Assembly: GCA_965661005.1 (NCBI GenBank)
Contig: CBFICB010000010.1
Coordinates: 1-45,979 of the forward strand
Length of the DNA stretch: 45,979 nucleotides
From: UBA5109 sp965661005
GTDB lineage: Bacteria; Pseudomonadota; Gammaproteobacteria; Pseudomonadales; Pseudohongiellaceae
Direction: 5' to 3'
Every line of letters begins with the position of its first letter. Within the stretch, counting starts at the first letter, position 1. Below the pieces are notes generated by a model that saw nothing but the letters and a program-made list of their open reading frames with translations, did no database searches and had not been told where the DNA came from. Of this stretch, positions 16,745 to 26,048 are shown one piece after another. Made by a program: the position numbers and the translations under genes.

Positions 16745-17830
16745 TTAAGTCGCTACTTCCTTCCAGTTAAACAGTTTAATTGCAAAACCCAAGACAATTG
16801 CGATCCAGACTAGAATGCCGATAACATTTGGTATTAGGCCGATCACATTAGCGCCTTCTATAGCAACACCACGTAAACCATTCACCACAAAACTCAAGGG
16901 CAGAAGATTAGCCAGGGGTTGAACTATCGTAGGCATGGCATCGATTGGATAAAAGATGCCGGATAGAAGCATCTGCGGCCAGGTCAGGAGCATGTTCATG
17001 GCCATGATAGCTTGTTGGGTCTTCGCTAGGGATCCCAGGCAAAAACCTAAACTTAGAAAGATTGTTGTTCCCAGAATGATAAAGGCATATAGGTTGAACA
17101 GGTTGCCAATAAAGGTGATGTCTAATAATAAGATAGCTATACCCAGTAACAGAGATAACTGCACCAGTACAATTATCAAGCGTGATAACACTAGACCTGT
17201 AATAAAGTTTTTTGGCTGAACGGGTGTAACAAACAAACGTTTAAGAATGCCTTTGCGACGAAATTCCACTAGATTAAAGCCACTTCCACCCATAGAAATT
17301 TGCATCAAAGCCATCGCTAAGAGGCCTGGTACCAGAAAATCTAAATAGGTTTGAGTGCGAGCTTCGACATCAACAATTGTCAGATCAAACAAGGGATCTA
17401 GATTACGCAAATCACGCTCAACTTGAACCAGCGCTTGCTGTAACAAAGGAATAACAGTATTCATTTGTGCTGTTTGTGAGGTGTCGATCAAGACACGTAG
17501 GTCGACATTAGCAGGGTTACTTTGAAATTCTTCCGGCACAACCAGAGTGAGTCCTAGATTACCATTTATCACCTGTACGATAAGGCTGGTTTCATCGCCT
17601 TCAGTCACCGTAAACAGAGGATTGGCATCAATGCTGGCGATAAAATCTCTACTAAGGCTGGAGTTAGCATTATCAACGACCCCAATTGCTATAGGGTCGG
17701 TTTCGCCGCTATTAAAAAACCCAAAGGCAAGCATCATTAAAAGGGGAAAAATTAATGAGAAAATAATAGCCTGACGATCTCGTGAAAAAATCTTCAGGAA
17801 AACTTTAGTCATGATCAGTGTGAGATTCAT
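16745..17830 (-). CDS. ABC-2 type exporter permease (system 1)
   Basis: A 361-residue inner-membrane protein: one N-terminal helix (IIFSLIFPLLMMLAFGFF), a periplasmic loop of roughly 140 residues, then five more helices including GLLAMALMQISMGGSGFNLVEF and the ABC2 signature ending LPLSFVVNGLRGVAIEG. This large-loop architecture is that of the YhhJ/drug-export ABC-2 permeases. The substrate is unknown. It lies four bases after the ATPase stop, so the two are one unit. It converges on the transglycosylase gene with an 8-base gap. Confidence 0.88.
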   Translation of the reverse strand: MNLTLIMTKVFLKIFSRDRQAIIFSLIFPLLMMLAFGFFNSGETDPIAIGVVDNANSSLSRDFIASIDANPLFTVTEGDETSLIVQVINGNLGLTLVVPEEFQSNPANVDLRVLIDTSQTAQMNTVIPLLQQALVQVERDLRNLDPLFDLTIVDVEARTQTYLDFLVPGLLAMALMQISMGGSGFNLVEFRRKGILKRLFVTPVQPKNFITGLVLSRLIIVLVQLSLLLGIAILLLDITFIGNLFNLYAFIILGTTIFLSLGFCLGSLAKTQQAIMAMNMLLTWPQMLLSGIFYPIDAMPTIVQPLANLLPLSFVVNGLRGVAIEGANVIGLIPNVIGILVWIAIVLGFAIKLFNWKEVAT

Positions 17831-17834
17831 TGTA

Positions 17835-18599
17835 TTACTCTCTTAACCCAGTTCCGGTCAAGGCTAAAAAAACATCTTCCAGATTGCCGTGCAGTGGAAT
17901 TTCCGGTGGTTCTGGTGCATGCGATAGAATTAAATCCTGTGGTTTTCCTTCAGCAATAATTTTGCCGTGATCCATGATTGCCAAACGGTCACATAGGTAT
18001 TCTGCTTCTTCCATATTGTGAGTGGTCAGGACAATAGTCATGCCTTTGTTATTAAGATTCTTTACAAGCTCCCAAATATTGCGCTTGGCCTGCGGATCCA
18101 GGCCAGTGGTAGGTTCGTCTAGAAATAACACTTTAGGTTCATGCACAAGCGCGCAGGCAATAGAGAAACGCTGTTGCTGACCTCCGGATAATTCTTTGGG
18201 TTTGGCCTGCGCCTTTTCTTTCAGATTCACATGAGCCAGCAGGTCCAGAGGGTCATCATTACGATTATAAAGTTGACTGAACAGAGCGATAAGTTCAGAT
18301 AGATTGAGGTGATCAAAATATTCGTTAGCTTGAAGTTGTACGCCAATAATCTTTTTGACCTTGTAGGGCTCTTGCTTGACCGAAATGCTGTCTATCCAGG
18401 CTTCGCCTTCATCGATGTCGGTAAGTCCTTCGATCATTTCCAGAGTGGTGGTTTTACCTGCGCCATTGGGGCCTAATATGCCGTATATCTCTCCAGCTTC
18501 AATACTTAAGGAAGTTCCGTTTACAGCATAGAAAAAATCATTTTTTTTACCCGGCGTAGGATACTTTTTATGCAAATTTTCTGTTTTAACGATGCTCAT
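17835..18599 (-). CDS. ABC exporter ATP-binding protein (system 1)
   Basis: A cytoplasmic ATPase of about 254 residues driving the adjacent permease. Walker A GPNGAGKTT, signature LSGGQQQRFSIA, Walker B VLFLDEPTTGLD and the switch histidine (TTHNMEEAE) are all intact. The frame extends upstream to a TTG at 18638, but MSIVKTENLHKKY at 18599 is the normal domain start and GAGGAG lies about 14 bases before it. It is divergent from a second ABC exporter across a 150-base shared region. Confidence 0.9.
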   Translation of the reverse strand: MSIVKTENLHKKYPTPGKKNDFFYAVNGTSLSIEAGEIYGILGPNGAGKTTTLEMIEGLTDIDEGEAWIDSISVKQEPYKVKKIIGVQLQANEYFDHLNLSELIALFSQLYNRNDDPLDLLAHVNLKEKAQAKPKELSGGQQQRFSIACALVHEPKVLFLDEPTTGLDPQAKRNIWELVKNLNNKGMTIVLTTHNMEEAEYLCDRLAIMDHGKIIAEGKPQDLILSHAPEPPEIPLHGNLEDVFLALTGTGLRE

Positions 18600-18749
18600 C
18601 TCAGGACTCAGGCTCCTCAACGGAGGCAAGCATAACAATTTATATTCTATTTAGTTACATTTAAGTTTATTTTAATAGCTATCTTGCCTAGAATGCATGC
18701 CTCTCATTCCGCGTCAGTGGTTCAGTCAGACCTTAGCTAAAGGGAATAA

Positions 18750-19670
18750 ATGTCAGTAATAATTTCAATTAAAAACCTGAGTAAAACCTATGATGGTGGT
18801 TTTCAGGCTTTAAAAGATATCAATCTGGATATTAATAAAGGTGAGATTATCGCCTTGTTGGGGCCCAATGGCGCAGGCAAAACCACTTTAATAAGTACTA
18901 TTTGCGGCATTGTCACACCGACAGAAGGTTCAATTACTGTCGGTGGTTATGACATACAAAAAGATTATCGTGCCGCTCGCTCTTTGATTGGTCTGGTGCC
19001 GCAGGAGATGCTAATTGAAACTTTTGAATCTGTAACGGGGGTCATGAACTTCAGTCGTGGTTTATTCGGTAAAGGTAAGGATTCAGTACATATTGAAAAG
19101 GTCCTTAAATCACTTTCGCTTTGGGACAAAAAAGACAACAAATTAATGACTTTGTCGGGCGGAATGAAGCGTCGAGTCTTGATCGGTAAAGCTCTCGCGC
19201 ATGAGCCGGATATTTTATTCCTTGATGAGCCTACCGCAGGTGTCGATGTAGAGTTGCGCAAAGAAATGTGGAACACTATTCGCGATTTAAGAGAGGCGGG
19301 TGTTACAGTTATTTTGACAACTCATTATATTGAAGAAGCTGAAGAAATGGCTGACAGGATTGGCGTGATTGATCAGGGAAAAATTATCCTGATAGAAGAA
19401 AAGAAATCCTTGATGCAAAAAATGGGCGAAAAAAATCTCAAGCTACATTTAAAAGAGAAGCTTAATTCTATTCCGGAAAGTCTTTCTGACTATAAGCTTC
19501 AATTAAATGCTGATGGCCTGGAGCTTTTATATAGTTATGATGTGCAACAAGAAGATACTGGCATAACTGCTTTACTGGACCATATTGAAGAAGCAGGTAT
19601 TCAGTATCGAGACCTGGAAACTAAACAAAGTTCACTGGAAGAAATTTTTGTCAATCTGGTAAGAAAATAA
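18750..19670 (+). CDS. ABC exporter ATP-binding protein, YadG-like (system 2)
   Basis: A 306-residue ATPase closely resembling E. coli YadG over its whole length: LLGPNGAGKTTLIS (Walker A, residues about 37-46), SGGMKRRVLIGKALAHEP (signature), ILFLDEPTAGVDVELRKEMW (Walker B), LTTHYIEEAEEMADRIG, and an ELEEIFV-like C-terminal end (SLEEIFVNLVRK). The substrate of YadGH is not known. AAAGGG precedes the start. The TAA stop shares its last base with the next ATG, so the two are translationally coupled. Confidence 0.92.
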   Translation: MSVIISIKNLSKTYDGGFQALKDINLDINKGEIIALLGPNGAGKTTLISTICGIVTPTEGSITVGGYDIQKDYRAARSLIGLVPQEMLIETFESVTGVMNFSRGLFGKGKDSVHIEKVLKSLSLWDKKDNKLMTLSGGMKRRVLIGKALAHEPDILFLDEPTAGVDVELRKEMWNTIRDLREAGVTVILTTHYIEEAEEMADRIGVIDQGKIILIEEKKSLMQKMGEKNLKLHLKEKLNSIPESLSDYKLQLNADGLELLYSYDVQQEDTGITALLDHIEEAGIQYRDLETKQSSLEEIFVNLVRK

Positions 19671-20431
19671 TGAATTTATACGCCGTTAAAGCAATTTATA
19701 AACACGAGATGGATCGAACCTGGCGAACTCTTGCACAGAGCATTGTTTCACCAGTATTGTCGACTTCACTTTATTTTATCGTCTTTGGTTCAGCCATAGG
19801 CTCGCGCATGAGTGATATTGATGGTATTACCTATGCTGCCTTTCTGGTCCCCGGTTTGCTGATGTTATCGCTGCTCACCCAAAGTGTATCGAATGCATCG
19901 TTTGGCATATATTTTCCTAGATTTTTAGGTACGATTTTTGAAATTTTATCTGCGCCAGTATCGACTATGGAAATAGTACTGGGCTACGTAGGGGCAGCTG
20001 CCAGTAAATCCTTAATAGTAGGGGGAATCATTTTGGTGACTTCGGCATTCTTTGTTGACTTGCAAATTATGCACCCCTTTTTGATGTTAGGCTTTCTGGT
20101 TTTAACTTCTCTGACTTTTAGTATGCTCGGTTTTATCATCGGTATATGGGCTGATAATTTCGAAAAATTACAGATAGTTCCTTTGTTGATAATCACACCA
20201 CTGACTTTTCTTGGTGGCAGTTTCTATTCAATCAGCATGCTGCCTGAATTTTGGCAAAAAGTGACCCTTTTTAATCCTGTGGTTTATCTGGTTAGTGGTT
20301 TCCGCTGGAGTTTTTACGAAGTCTCTGACGTCAATTTATGGGTCTGTCTCGGTATGACAATAATGTTTTTGCTTATTTGTATTAGCGGAATATATTGGAT
20401 ATTCAAAACAGGCTATCGCTTAAAAAACTAG
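19670..20431 (+). CDS. ABC-2 type exporter permease, YadH-like (system 2)
   Basis: A 253-residue inner-membrane protein with six helices, matching YadH in length and motifs: STSLYFIVFGSAIGSRM, TYAAFLVPGLLMLSLLTQS, LTPLTFLGG-type end (TPLTFLGGSFYSISMLPEFW) and NPVVYLVSGFRWSFYEVSD. It starts on the last base of the ATPase stop codon. The partner is the preceding ATPase. The exported substrate is unknown. Confidence 0.92.
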   Translation: MNLYAVKAIYKHEMDRTWRTLAQSIVSPVLSTSLYFIVFGSAIGSRMSDIDGITYAAFLVPGLLMLSLLTQSVSNASFGIYFPRFLGTIFEILSAPVSTMEIVLGYVGAAASKSLIVGGIILVTSAFFVDLQIMHPFLMLGFLVLTSLTFSMLGFIIGIWADNFEKLQIVPLLIITPLTFLGGSFYSISMLPEFWQKVTLFNPVVYLVSGFRWSFYEVSDVNLWVCLGMTIMFLLICISGIYWIFKTGYRLKN

Positions 20432-20494
20432 TTGCCTTTGCGAACTTAATTTTTTTCTAAGAGCTTAAAAGGCTAGTCTGTCGCTATTCTTTAT

Positions 20495-21178
20495 TTATTC
20501 ACAGTCCTGGAAGTCTGAGTCCCAACAACGTGATGCAAGTTCGCGTGCAATGGATAGTTGGCCAATGCTTAATTGTGCTTCAATATCATCTCTGGCAGAA
20601 ACTGACTCAGAGTCACCTTGCATAACTGCCATAGAGAACCAAACATAGGCTTTTATTTTATCTTGCAGCACTCTGGAGCCAGATCTATATTCCCTCGCTA
20701 AAGAGGATTGTGCCTCTGCTGTTCCTTGGTCAGCTCCCACCCGCAGCCATCTAATTCCTTCGTTATAGTCTTGCGGAAAAAAGGGGCCACGAAAGTATAA
20801 TTCTGAAAGATAGCGTTGGGCTTCCCAGCTCTCTAGCTCTCCTGCCATATGAAGTAATCTAAGGCCTTCAGACATATCATAGGGGTGGTCAGCCGTACTA
20901 TTGATATACCTTACGCCTAGCCCATATAGGGCGTCTGGATGACCCTGCTCTGCCGCTAGGCTAGCCCAGCGCGTATAGTCTTCGAGGTTTTGAGAAAGGC
21001 GATTTTCAAGATATGCCTGCCAGCTCATTTCGGCTAAGTTAAATTGAGCTTGTGCATCACCTTGCTCAGCCAAGGCTAAATTATCTAGAAACTCCTGAGA
21101 GGGTTCATCAGCACCAAATACCAATGCCGGTAGAAGTAATAAAAGTAAAAAAGAGATAAGTAGTTTTCTATTTTCCAT
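20495..21178 (-). CDS. Exported Sel1-repeat protein
   Basis: About 227 residues from the ATG at 21178; an upstream in-frame TTG at 21196 would add six residues, and neither start has a strong ribosome site. A signal peptide (LLISFLLLLLLPALVFGADE) is followed by Sel1-like TPR units: AEQGDAQAQFNLAEMSW, AEQGHPDALYGLGVRY, then EAQRYLSELYFRG and GTAEAQSSLAREYRSGS ending KAYVWFSMAV. Such proteins are periplasmic scaffolds; no partner is evident. Two C-terminal cysteines (CWDSDFQDCE) could form a disulfide. It is convergent with the YadH-like gene. Confidence 0.85.
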   Translation of the reverse strand: MENRKLLISFLLLLLLPALVFGADEPSQEFLDNLALAEQGDAQAQFNLAEMSWQAYLENRLSQNLEDYTRWASLAAEQGHPDALYGLGVRYINSTADHPYDMSEGLRLLHMAGELESWEAQRYLSELYFRGPFFPQDYNEGIRWLRVGADQGTAEAQSSLAREYRSGSRVLQDKIKAYVWFSMAVMQGDSESVSARDDIEAQLSIGQLSIARELASRCWDSDFQDCE

Positions 21179-21402
21179 TAGGATGATTCTTTTCAATTAG
21201 CTGTTATAAAGCTATTACGTATGGATATTTTGGTCAAGCCTGGATAATTTCCTTCATGCCCGCTAACTAACTAAAGCGTCGCGAGCCTTTGAATTTAAAG
21301 TTAATCTTTGGCAGAGACCAATGCAAAGTCATTGACATTTTTTTTGAAAAGTTCAGCCTTGAACAGGTAAAGTACTTTTAATTTCAATGCTAGGGCAAAA
21401 TA

Positions 21403-21912
21403 ATGAAAAAAATGCCTGGTCTCTTTCTTATTCTTTTATCTTGCTTGTTCACAGGCTGTGAAACTCAAGCAAGACTTGTAATATCATCAGTGCCAGAAGG
21501 CGCCAATGTAATCGATAGCATTACAGGTGAAGATTTTGGTGTGACTCCTAGAGTTGTATATTATGATACATCGAAGCTTAAGCCGGATTCTGAAGGCTGT
21601 TTTTATCTTAACGGCTTTAAGGCAAGATGGATGAGTTGGGCTACAGAACAAGTGGAGCTCGTCAAAGTCTGCGGGAGTACAACTGGAACTTATCAAATCG
21701 CAGTGAACAGGCCTTCTGCATATCCTGGCATAGAACAAGACATGGCGTGGGCTTTACAAATTCAACAGGAACAAGCCGAGGCTCAAGCTAATTTTCAAGA
21801 AAGAAATGCTAGGCAAGCAAGACAAGCTAGAATCGATTATCAATATCAACTTACACATAATCCGCCTTTGCCTTTTCCCGCGGGGAATGGCACGACACCA
21901 AGTGCGCCTTAA
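21403..21912 (+). CDS. Lipoprotein with PEGA-like segment and Gln/Ala-rich tail
   Basis: A 169-residue protein with a lipobox (SCLFTGC, Cys about residue 19) and therefore membrane-anchored. The first half looks PEGA-like: ARLVISSVPEGANVIDSITG then DFGVTPRVVYYD, the usual short beta-domain of surface or periplasmic lipoproteins. Residues about 118-145 are Gln/Ala/Arg-rich (QIQQEQAEAQANFQERNARQ) and probably helical; the tail is Pro-rich. Function is unknown. It is divergent from the Sel1 gene across 224 bases that hold no other ORF. Confidence 0.75.
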   Translation: MKKMPGLFLILLSCLFTGCETQARLVISSVPEGANVIDSITGEDFGVTPRVVYYDTSKLKPDSEGCFYLNGFKARWMSWATEQVELVKVCGSTTGTYQIAVNRPSAYPGIEQDMAWALQIQQEQAEAQANFQERNARQARQARIDYQYQLTHNPPLPFPAGNGTTPSAP

Positions 21913-21968
21913 GTTTGAGAAATTGAAATTACAGTTAACAGATTTACATTAAGCCTAATTAATCTTCT

Positions 21969-22211
21969 ATGTTAAAAAGAAAAATTAACCTAATGCCAGA
22001 TTATATTGAAAAAGCATTAGAAGATAACGGAGTCATGAAAGATTATTTGGAACGTCCAGCGTATCAAAGAAATGATTACCTGGGCTGGATACATCGTGCA
22101 AAGCAAAAAGCAACCAAACAAAAGCGTCTTAAGCAGATGTTGTTTGAATTTGAAAACTGGCGGGGTGTATATGAAAATGAAACACTCGGCATCAATAAAG
22201 AAATAAAATAA
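21969..22211 (+). CDS. YdeI/OmpD-associated family small protein
   Basis: An 80-residue protein matching the C-terminal signature of the YdeI/OmpD-associated (OmdA) family: LERPAYQRNDYLGWIHRAKQ with a KATKQKRLKQML-type basic helix. In larger family members this segment is the tail of a bacteriocin-protection-type domain; here it stands alone, as short versions do. The first ATG at 21969 or an internal ATG (MPDYIEKAL, 21993) could be the start. It is 56 bases after the lipoprotein gene, possibly on the same transcript. Confidence 0.75.
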   Translation: MLKRKINLMPDYIEKALEDNGVMKDYLERPAYQRNDYLGWIHRAKQKATKQKRLKQMLFEFENWRGVYENETLGINKEIK

Positions 22212-22338
22212 TTTCCTTTTTCTAGGATTAAGATACGAAGAAGCTAAACTTCCCTTTTCATTGGGAATGGTTGTTTAAAATTGCTTTGATTATCTCTTGG
22301 TCAATCCCAATAGCAAGCCAACATAACTCGCAAAGCCC

Positions 22339-24312
22339 TTATTCAGTTAAATACTCAAGCCCAAATCCGAAAGGATATAATTTATCGTTGCTATCAAAAG
22401 GCACATCAGAAAACTGTTGTTCAACAGCGTCTATACTACCAGGAAGTTCAAAAGGCAATTTACCTTGAGGTGAGGCGTTCCCAACAATCACATCCATCAA
22501 AGCTTCATCGCTAATGCCAAAATTTCCTATTAATGCACCCACCTCATCTCTAATGTTAGTCAAAATAGCAGGACGATCCAGATAGACTGTTACTATGGTC
22601 GGCACAAGTGAACTGGCGCTTATAATCTGCTGGTATTCAGGGTTTGATGGGCTATAGGATAAATCACCTTCATGATACATACGTCCAAAGACATAGTTAG
22701 GGTGTAATACTTCAAATGGCGCATTAGCTCTTATGATAGCAAGATCAGCCTGGTCTGGCCGGTCGACGACCCTGAAACCATAGGAACGAGCTATTTCCGG
22801 ATCAATACCGTAAAGATATAAAGCGGTTTGAGTATCAAGGACAGGTAATAAGTTATTTTTATTCTCAAGTAAAACAGTGGCACTACGTTCGGCTGCTTCG
22901 GCTTTTTGCGAAAATTCCGCATTACCCACTAGTTCTGCAGCATGCTCAATGTCGACTATGGGGTTTTCAAAAATGCCGAGTTCAAATTTTTGCTGCATGA
23001 TCCTTTTTACTGAATCATCAATCCGTTGTTGGCTTACCATGCCTTGGCGAATGACAGAGGCAAGTACTGCCGAATCTTCGACGCCGCCAAACTGATCGAT
23101 ACCTGCAGCTATACCCTTGGCAAATCGTTCTTCCATTGGCAGATCTATCACTCCCCAAGCGGTAGAAAAAGTAGCAAAGGTTTGAGTTTCGCCATCAGCG
23201 ATGCCATTAACACATACCTCCGAACAGTCTTTAGTGATCCCCCAATCAGATAGAATTACCCCTTTGAAGCCGTATTGTTCTCGAAGTAGGTCGGTTAGCA
23301 TAAAGCGCTCAAATCCAACACCGACCTGTTCTACTTCATTGTTATCGATGAACAAATCTTTCAGGATGGAGTAGGTCGGCATTACACCGGCAACTTTGGC
23401 GGCAAAAGCACCTTCATAAGGAATTAAATGGTAAGCAAAATTATCACCGGGAAATGCAGCATAACGGCCATAATAATTATGGCTGTCAAAACCTTGATCT
23501 GCAGCACCATAGCCAGCCCAGTGTTTGACGACTAAAGATACAGCATCTATCCCTGCACCCTCAGTTCCGTGCTGAAAGCCTTCCACATAAGCTTGTATCA
23601 TGTTTTTGGCGAGATTAGCATCTTCACCAAAAGTGCCGTTAATTCGAGACCAGCGTGGTTCAGTGCTCAAGTCTGCCTGAGGAGATAGGCCCATATGGAT
23701 TCCAACGGCTCGGTATTCCTGCCGAGCGATATCGCCAAATTGGCGAACGATTGCAGGATCACCGAGTGCAGCAAAGCCCAATGTTTCAGGCCATTGTGAA
23801 AATCTGGTATTGGCAACAGATGCGCCTTCTGTATATTGAAAATGATGACGGGGATCGGTACTAATTGTCAGAGGAATGCCCAGGCGAGAAGACTCCGCTA
23901 ATATCTGCGCGCGATTATTTTGCTCTGCAATTTGTTCGGGTGCCCCACCCAATCTGGTAATCATCGAATTTATGTGGCGATTGAGTATGAAATCCTCCAG
24001 AGCAGGGAACTCATAGCCGGAATCACTGCCTGGTAAGGTGCCGTGGAGCATTGCGCCGGCTTTTTCTTCTGTAGTCATTAGGCTGACAAGATTTTCAGCT
24101 CTTTGCGCAGGGCTTAGACGCCAGTCTTCATAGGCATCCAATAAACCGTTTTTGTTATGATCTTTGAAAATAAGACCATTAATTTCCAATAGCGGCAGAG
24201 TCTCTGTGCTAATTGCATACTGCTGAGCAAATACAGAATTTGTCATTACAACAGACAGGAAAAGTAGCAATAATTTTTTCTTGTGATTTTTTGTTGGAAT
24301 ACTCCTTGCCAT
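22339..24312 (-). CDS. Exported glycoside hydrolase family 3 enzyme (beta-glucosidase-like)
   Basis: A 657-residue periplasmic or secreted enzyme. A signal peptide ends at SVFAQ (about residue 30). A calcium-loop-like motif DHNKNGLLDAYED (51-63) precedes the GH3 N-domain, which holds the substrate-binding KHWAGYG (263-269) and the nucleophile Asp356 (GVILSDWG). The GH3 C-domain follows (about 480-650). No fibronectin-III tail is present. Beta-glucosidase or exo-glucanase activity is likely, though GH3 also includes other specificities. An AAGGAG site precedes the ATG. It is 101 bases after the MFS gene on the same strand; there are no other polysaccharide genes nearby. Confidence 0.9.
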   Translation of the reverse strand: MARSIPTKNHKKKLLLLFLSVVMTNSVFAQQYAISTETLPLLEINGLIFKDHNKNGLLDAYEDWRLSPAQRAENLVSLMTTEEKAGAMLHGTLPGSDSGYEFPALEDFILNRHINSMITRLGGAPEQIAEQNNRAQILAESSRLGIPLTISTDPRHHFQYTEGASVANTRFSQWPETLGFAALGDPAIVRQFGDIARQEYRAVGIHMGLSPQADLSTEPRWSRINGTFGEDANLAKNMIQAYVEGFQHGTEGAGIDAVSLVVKHWAGYGAADQGFDSHNYYGRYAAFPGDNFAYHLIPYEGAFAAKVAGVMPTYSILKDLFIDNNEVEQVGVGFERFMLTDLLREQYGFKGVILSDWGITKDCSEVCVNGIADGETQTFATFSTAWGVIDLPMEERFAKGIAAGIDQFGGVEDSAVLASVIRQGMVSQQRIDDSVKRIMQQKFELGIFENPIVDIEHAAELVGNAEFSQKAEAAERSATVLLENKNNLLPVLDTQTALYLYGIDPEIARSYGFRVVDRPDQADLAIIRANAPFEVLHPNYVFGRMYHEGDLSYSPSNPEYQQIISASSLVPTIVTVYLDRPAILTNIRDEVGALIGNFGISDEALMDVIVGNASPQGKLPFELPGSIDAVEQQFSDVPFDSNDKLYPFGFGLEYLTE

Positions 24313-24413
24313 CTGCTATCTCCTTAGACTTAATTTTTTATGATCCCTTTCAATCAAAAAGGGGCAACAAGCTTGTGTTGTATAACAAGACTCTATCATC
24401 CAGAAAAACTATT

Positions 24414-25973
24414 TTATACCGCTGGAGTATCGACCGGCTTATCAGGGTCTTGCGGTTTCAACATGCCTGGCTTTTTCTGCTCCAGTTTATTGTTTGGTAA
24501 GAAATTTCCTAAAATAATACCGGCAATAAAGACTGGCGCGATATATAAAAAGATAGGAGTTAGTGCATCAGCATAGGTGTTAATAAAAATATCCTGCATG
24601 CTCTCCGGCATTGCGCGAAGGATGCCAGGGGTAATGGATTCTATATCATCAATGGGTAAAACCAGGTTGCTTGGTAAGCGCTCAGTTAGCATAGACGTCA
24701 GTCGTGTTGAAAAAAGAGAGCCAACGATAGCAATACCCATTGTTGCACCTATTTCACGAAAGAAAGCATTAGCAGAAATAGCAGTGCCTACTTGATCAAA
24801 GGGCACAGAATTCTGTACGGCTAAAATCAGGATCTGGAAGATACAGCCAACTCCAGCACCCATCATGAAAATATATAAGCAAACGACCCCAACAGGTTGC
24901 CCAATTTCTAATGTCGAAAAAAGAAACAGAGTCAGTGCGCATATGCTTAATCCAATGAGAGGATATTTTTTGTAATAACCGCTTTTGGCCGCTAATTGCC
25001 CAGTTAAATTAATGGTAAAGATAATGCCAAGCATCATCGGAATCATTAAGTAGCCTGAAGTAATTGCAGAGTAGCCGTAAACCATCTGGAAATAAGTAGG
25101 CATAAATGCGATTGAGGCAAACATCCCAATACCAACAAAGAGGCCAAGCACTGTAGCGATGTTAAAGGTGGTATTCTGGAACAGACTAATTGGAATTATA
25201 GGATCTTTCGCGCGACTTTCTGCATATAGAAATAACACTGATGAAATGATCGTAAGCAAGCCTAGGCCAATAATTTGTGGTGATAACCAGGCAAAGGTAG
25301 TGCCACCCCAACTGAAAAACAATGTCAGGAAGCACACAGCTAAAACCATGGTAATTGTCCCCGCTACATCCAGCGTGAATTCTTTATTCGGTTTAGGCAA
25401 TTTAAGACCTTTCCAGACGATGGTGATCACCGTCAGGCCAATCGGCAGGTTGATCCAGAAAGTCCAGCGCCAACTGACGTAATCGGTTAAATAACCACCA
25501 ATTAATGGGCCGGTAATAGACGCTATTGCGAACATCATGCCTATTGGCGCCATGTATTTGGAGCGTTCACGGATCGGTACCAGGTCGGCGAGGGTGGCTT
25601 GAGTTAATACCATCAAACCACCGCCACCCAGTCCTTGTAGGCCGCGGAAGGCAATGAGTTGGCCAATATTTTGGCTGAAACCACCTAAAGTAGAGCCCAG
25701 TAAAAATATGCTCAGCGCACTTAGCATCATAGTGCGTCTACCCATTAAATCGCCTAACTTGCCATAAAGTGGCATGGAGATTGTTGATGCCAGAATGTAA
25801 GAGGTGATTACCCAGGCCATGTAGGAGACACCATTAAGTTCTCCAACCATGGTAGGAAGAGCCGTAGAAACAATGGTTTGATCCAGGGCGCCAAGAAGCA
25901 TGCTCATCAACAAGGAGCCATAAATCCATTTAAAGCCCTCAGGAGGGGTCCATTTTTCATAGCTTTCTGACAT
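24414..25973 (-). CDS. MFS multidrug exporter, DHA2 (EmrB/QacA) family
   Basis: A 519-residue inner-membrane protein with about 14 helices. The DHA2 motif is in helix 1 (LLGALDQTIVSTALPTMVGEL), motif A is GKLGDLMGRRTMML, and motif C-like helix 5 follows (GLMFAIASITGPLIGGYL-type, seen as MMFAIASITGPLIGGYLTD). It is a proton-driven drug or metabolite exporter by family. There is no EmrA-type membrane-fusion partner nearby, so it probably works alone. AAAGG precedes the ATG. It sits between cysK (75 bases upstream) and GH3 (101 bases downstream), all on the minus strand. Confidence 0.92.
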   Translation of the reverse strand: MSESYEKWTPPEGFKWIYGSLLMSMLLGALDQTIVSTALPTMVGELNGVSYMAWVITSYILASTISMPLYGKLGDLMGRRTMMLSALSIFLLGSTLGGFSQNIGQLIAFRGLQGLGGGGLMVLTQATLADLVPIRERSKYMAPIGMMFAIASITGPLIGGYLTDYVSWRWTFWINLPIGLTVITIVWKGLKLPKPNKEFTLDVAGTITMVLAVCFLTLFFSWGGTTFAWLSPQIIGLGLLTIISSVLFLYAESRAKDPIIPISLFQNTTFNIATVLGLFVGIGMFASIAFMPTYFQMVYGYSAITSGYLMIPMMLGIIFTINLTGQLAAKSGYYKKYPLIGLSICALTLFLFSTLEIGQPVGVVCLYIFMMGAGVGCIFQILILAVQNSVPFDQVGTAISANAFFREIGATMGIAIVGSLFSTRLTSMLTERLPSNLVLPIDDIESITPGILRAMPESMQDIFINTYADALTPIFLYIAPVFIAGIILGNFLPNNKLEQKKPGMLKPQDPDKPVDTPAV

Positions 25974-26048
25974 GTTTTAACCTTTCTCTAGCAAAACTAA
26001 AGGCAGACACTCCATTGAGTGCCTACCGAAACGGAAATTCTGATTAGC

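Noticed and set aside
22271..22468. 65-codon frame at the 3' end of the GH3 gene
   Set aside because: Mostly antisense to the GH3 C-terminus, no ribosome site or signal; a shadow.
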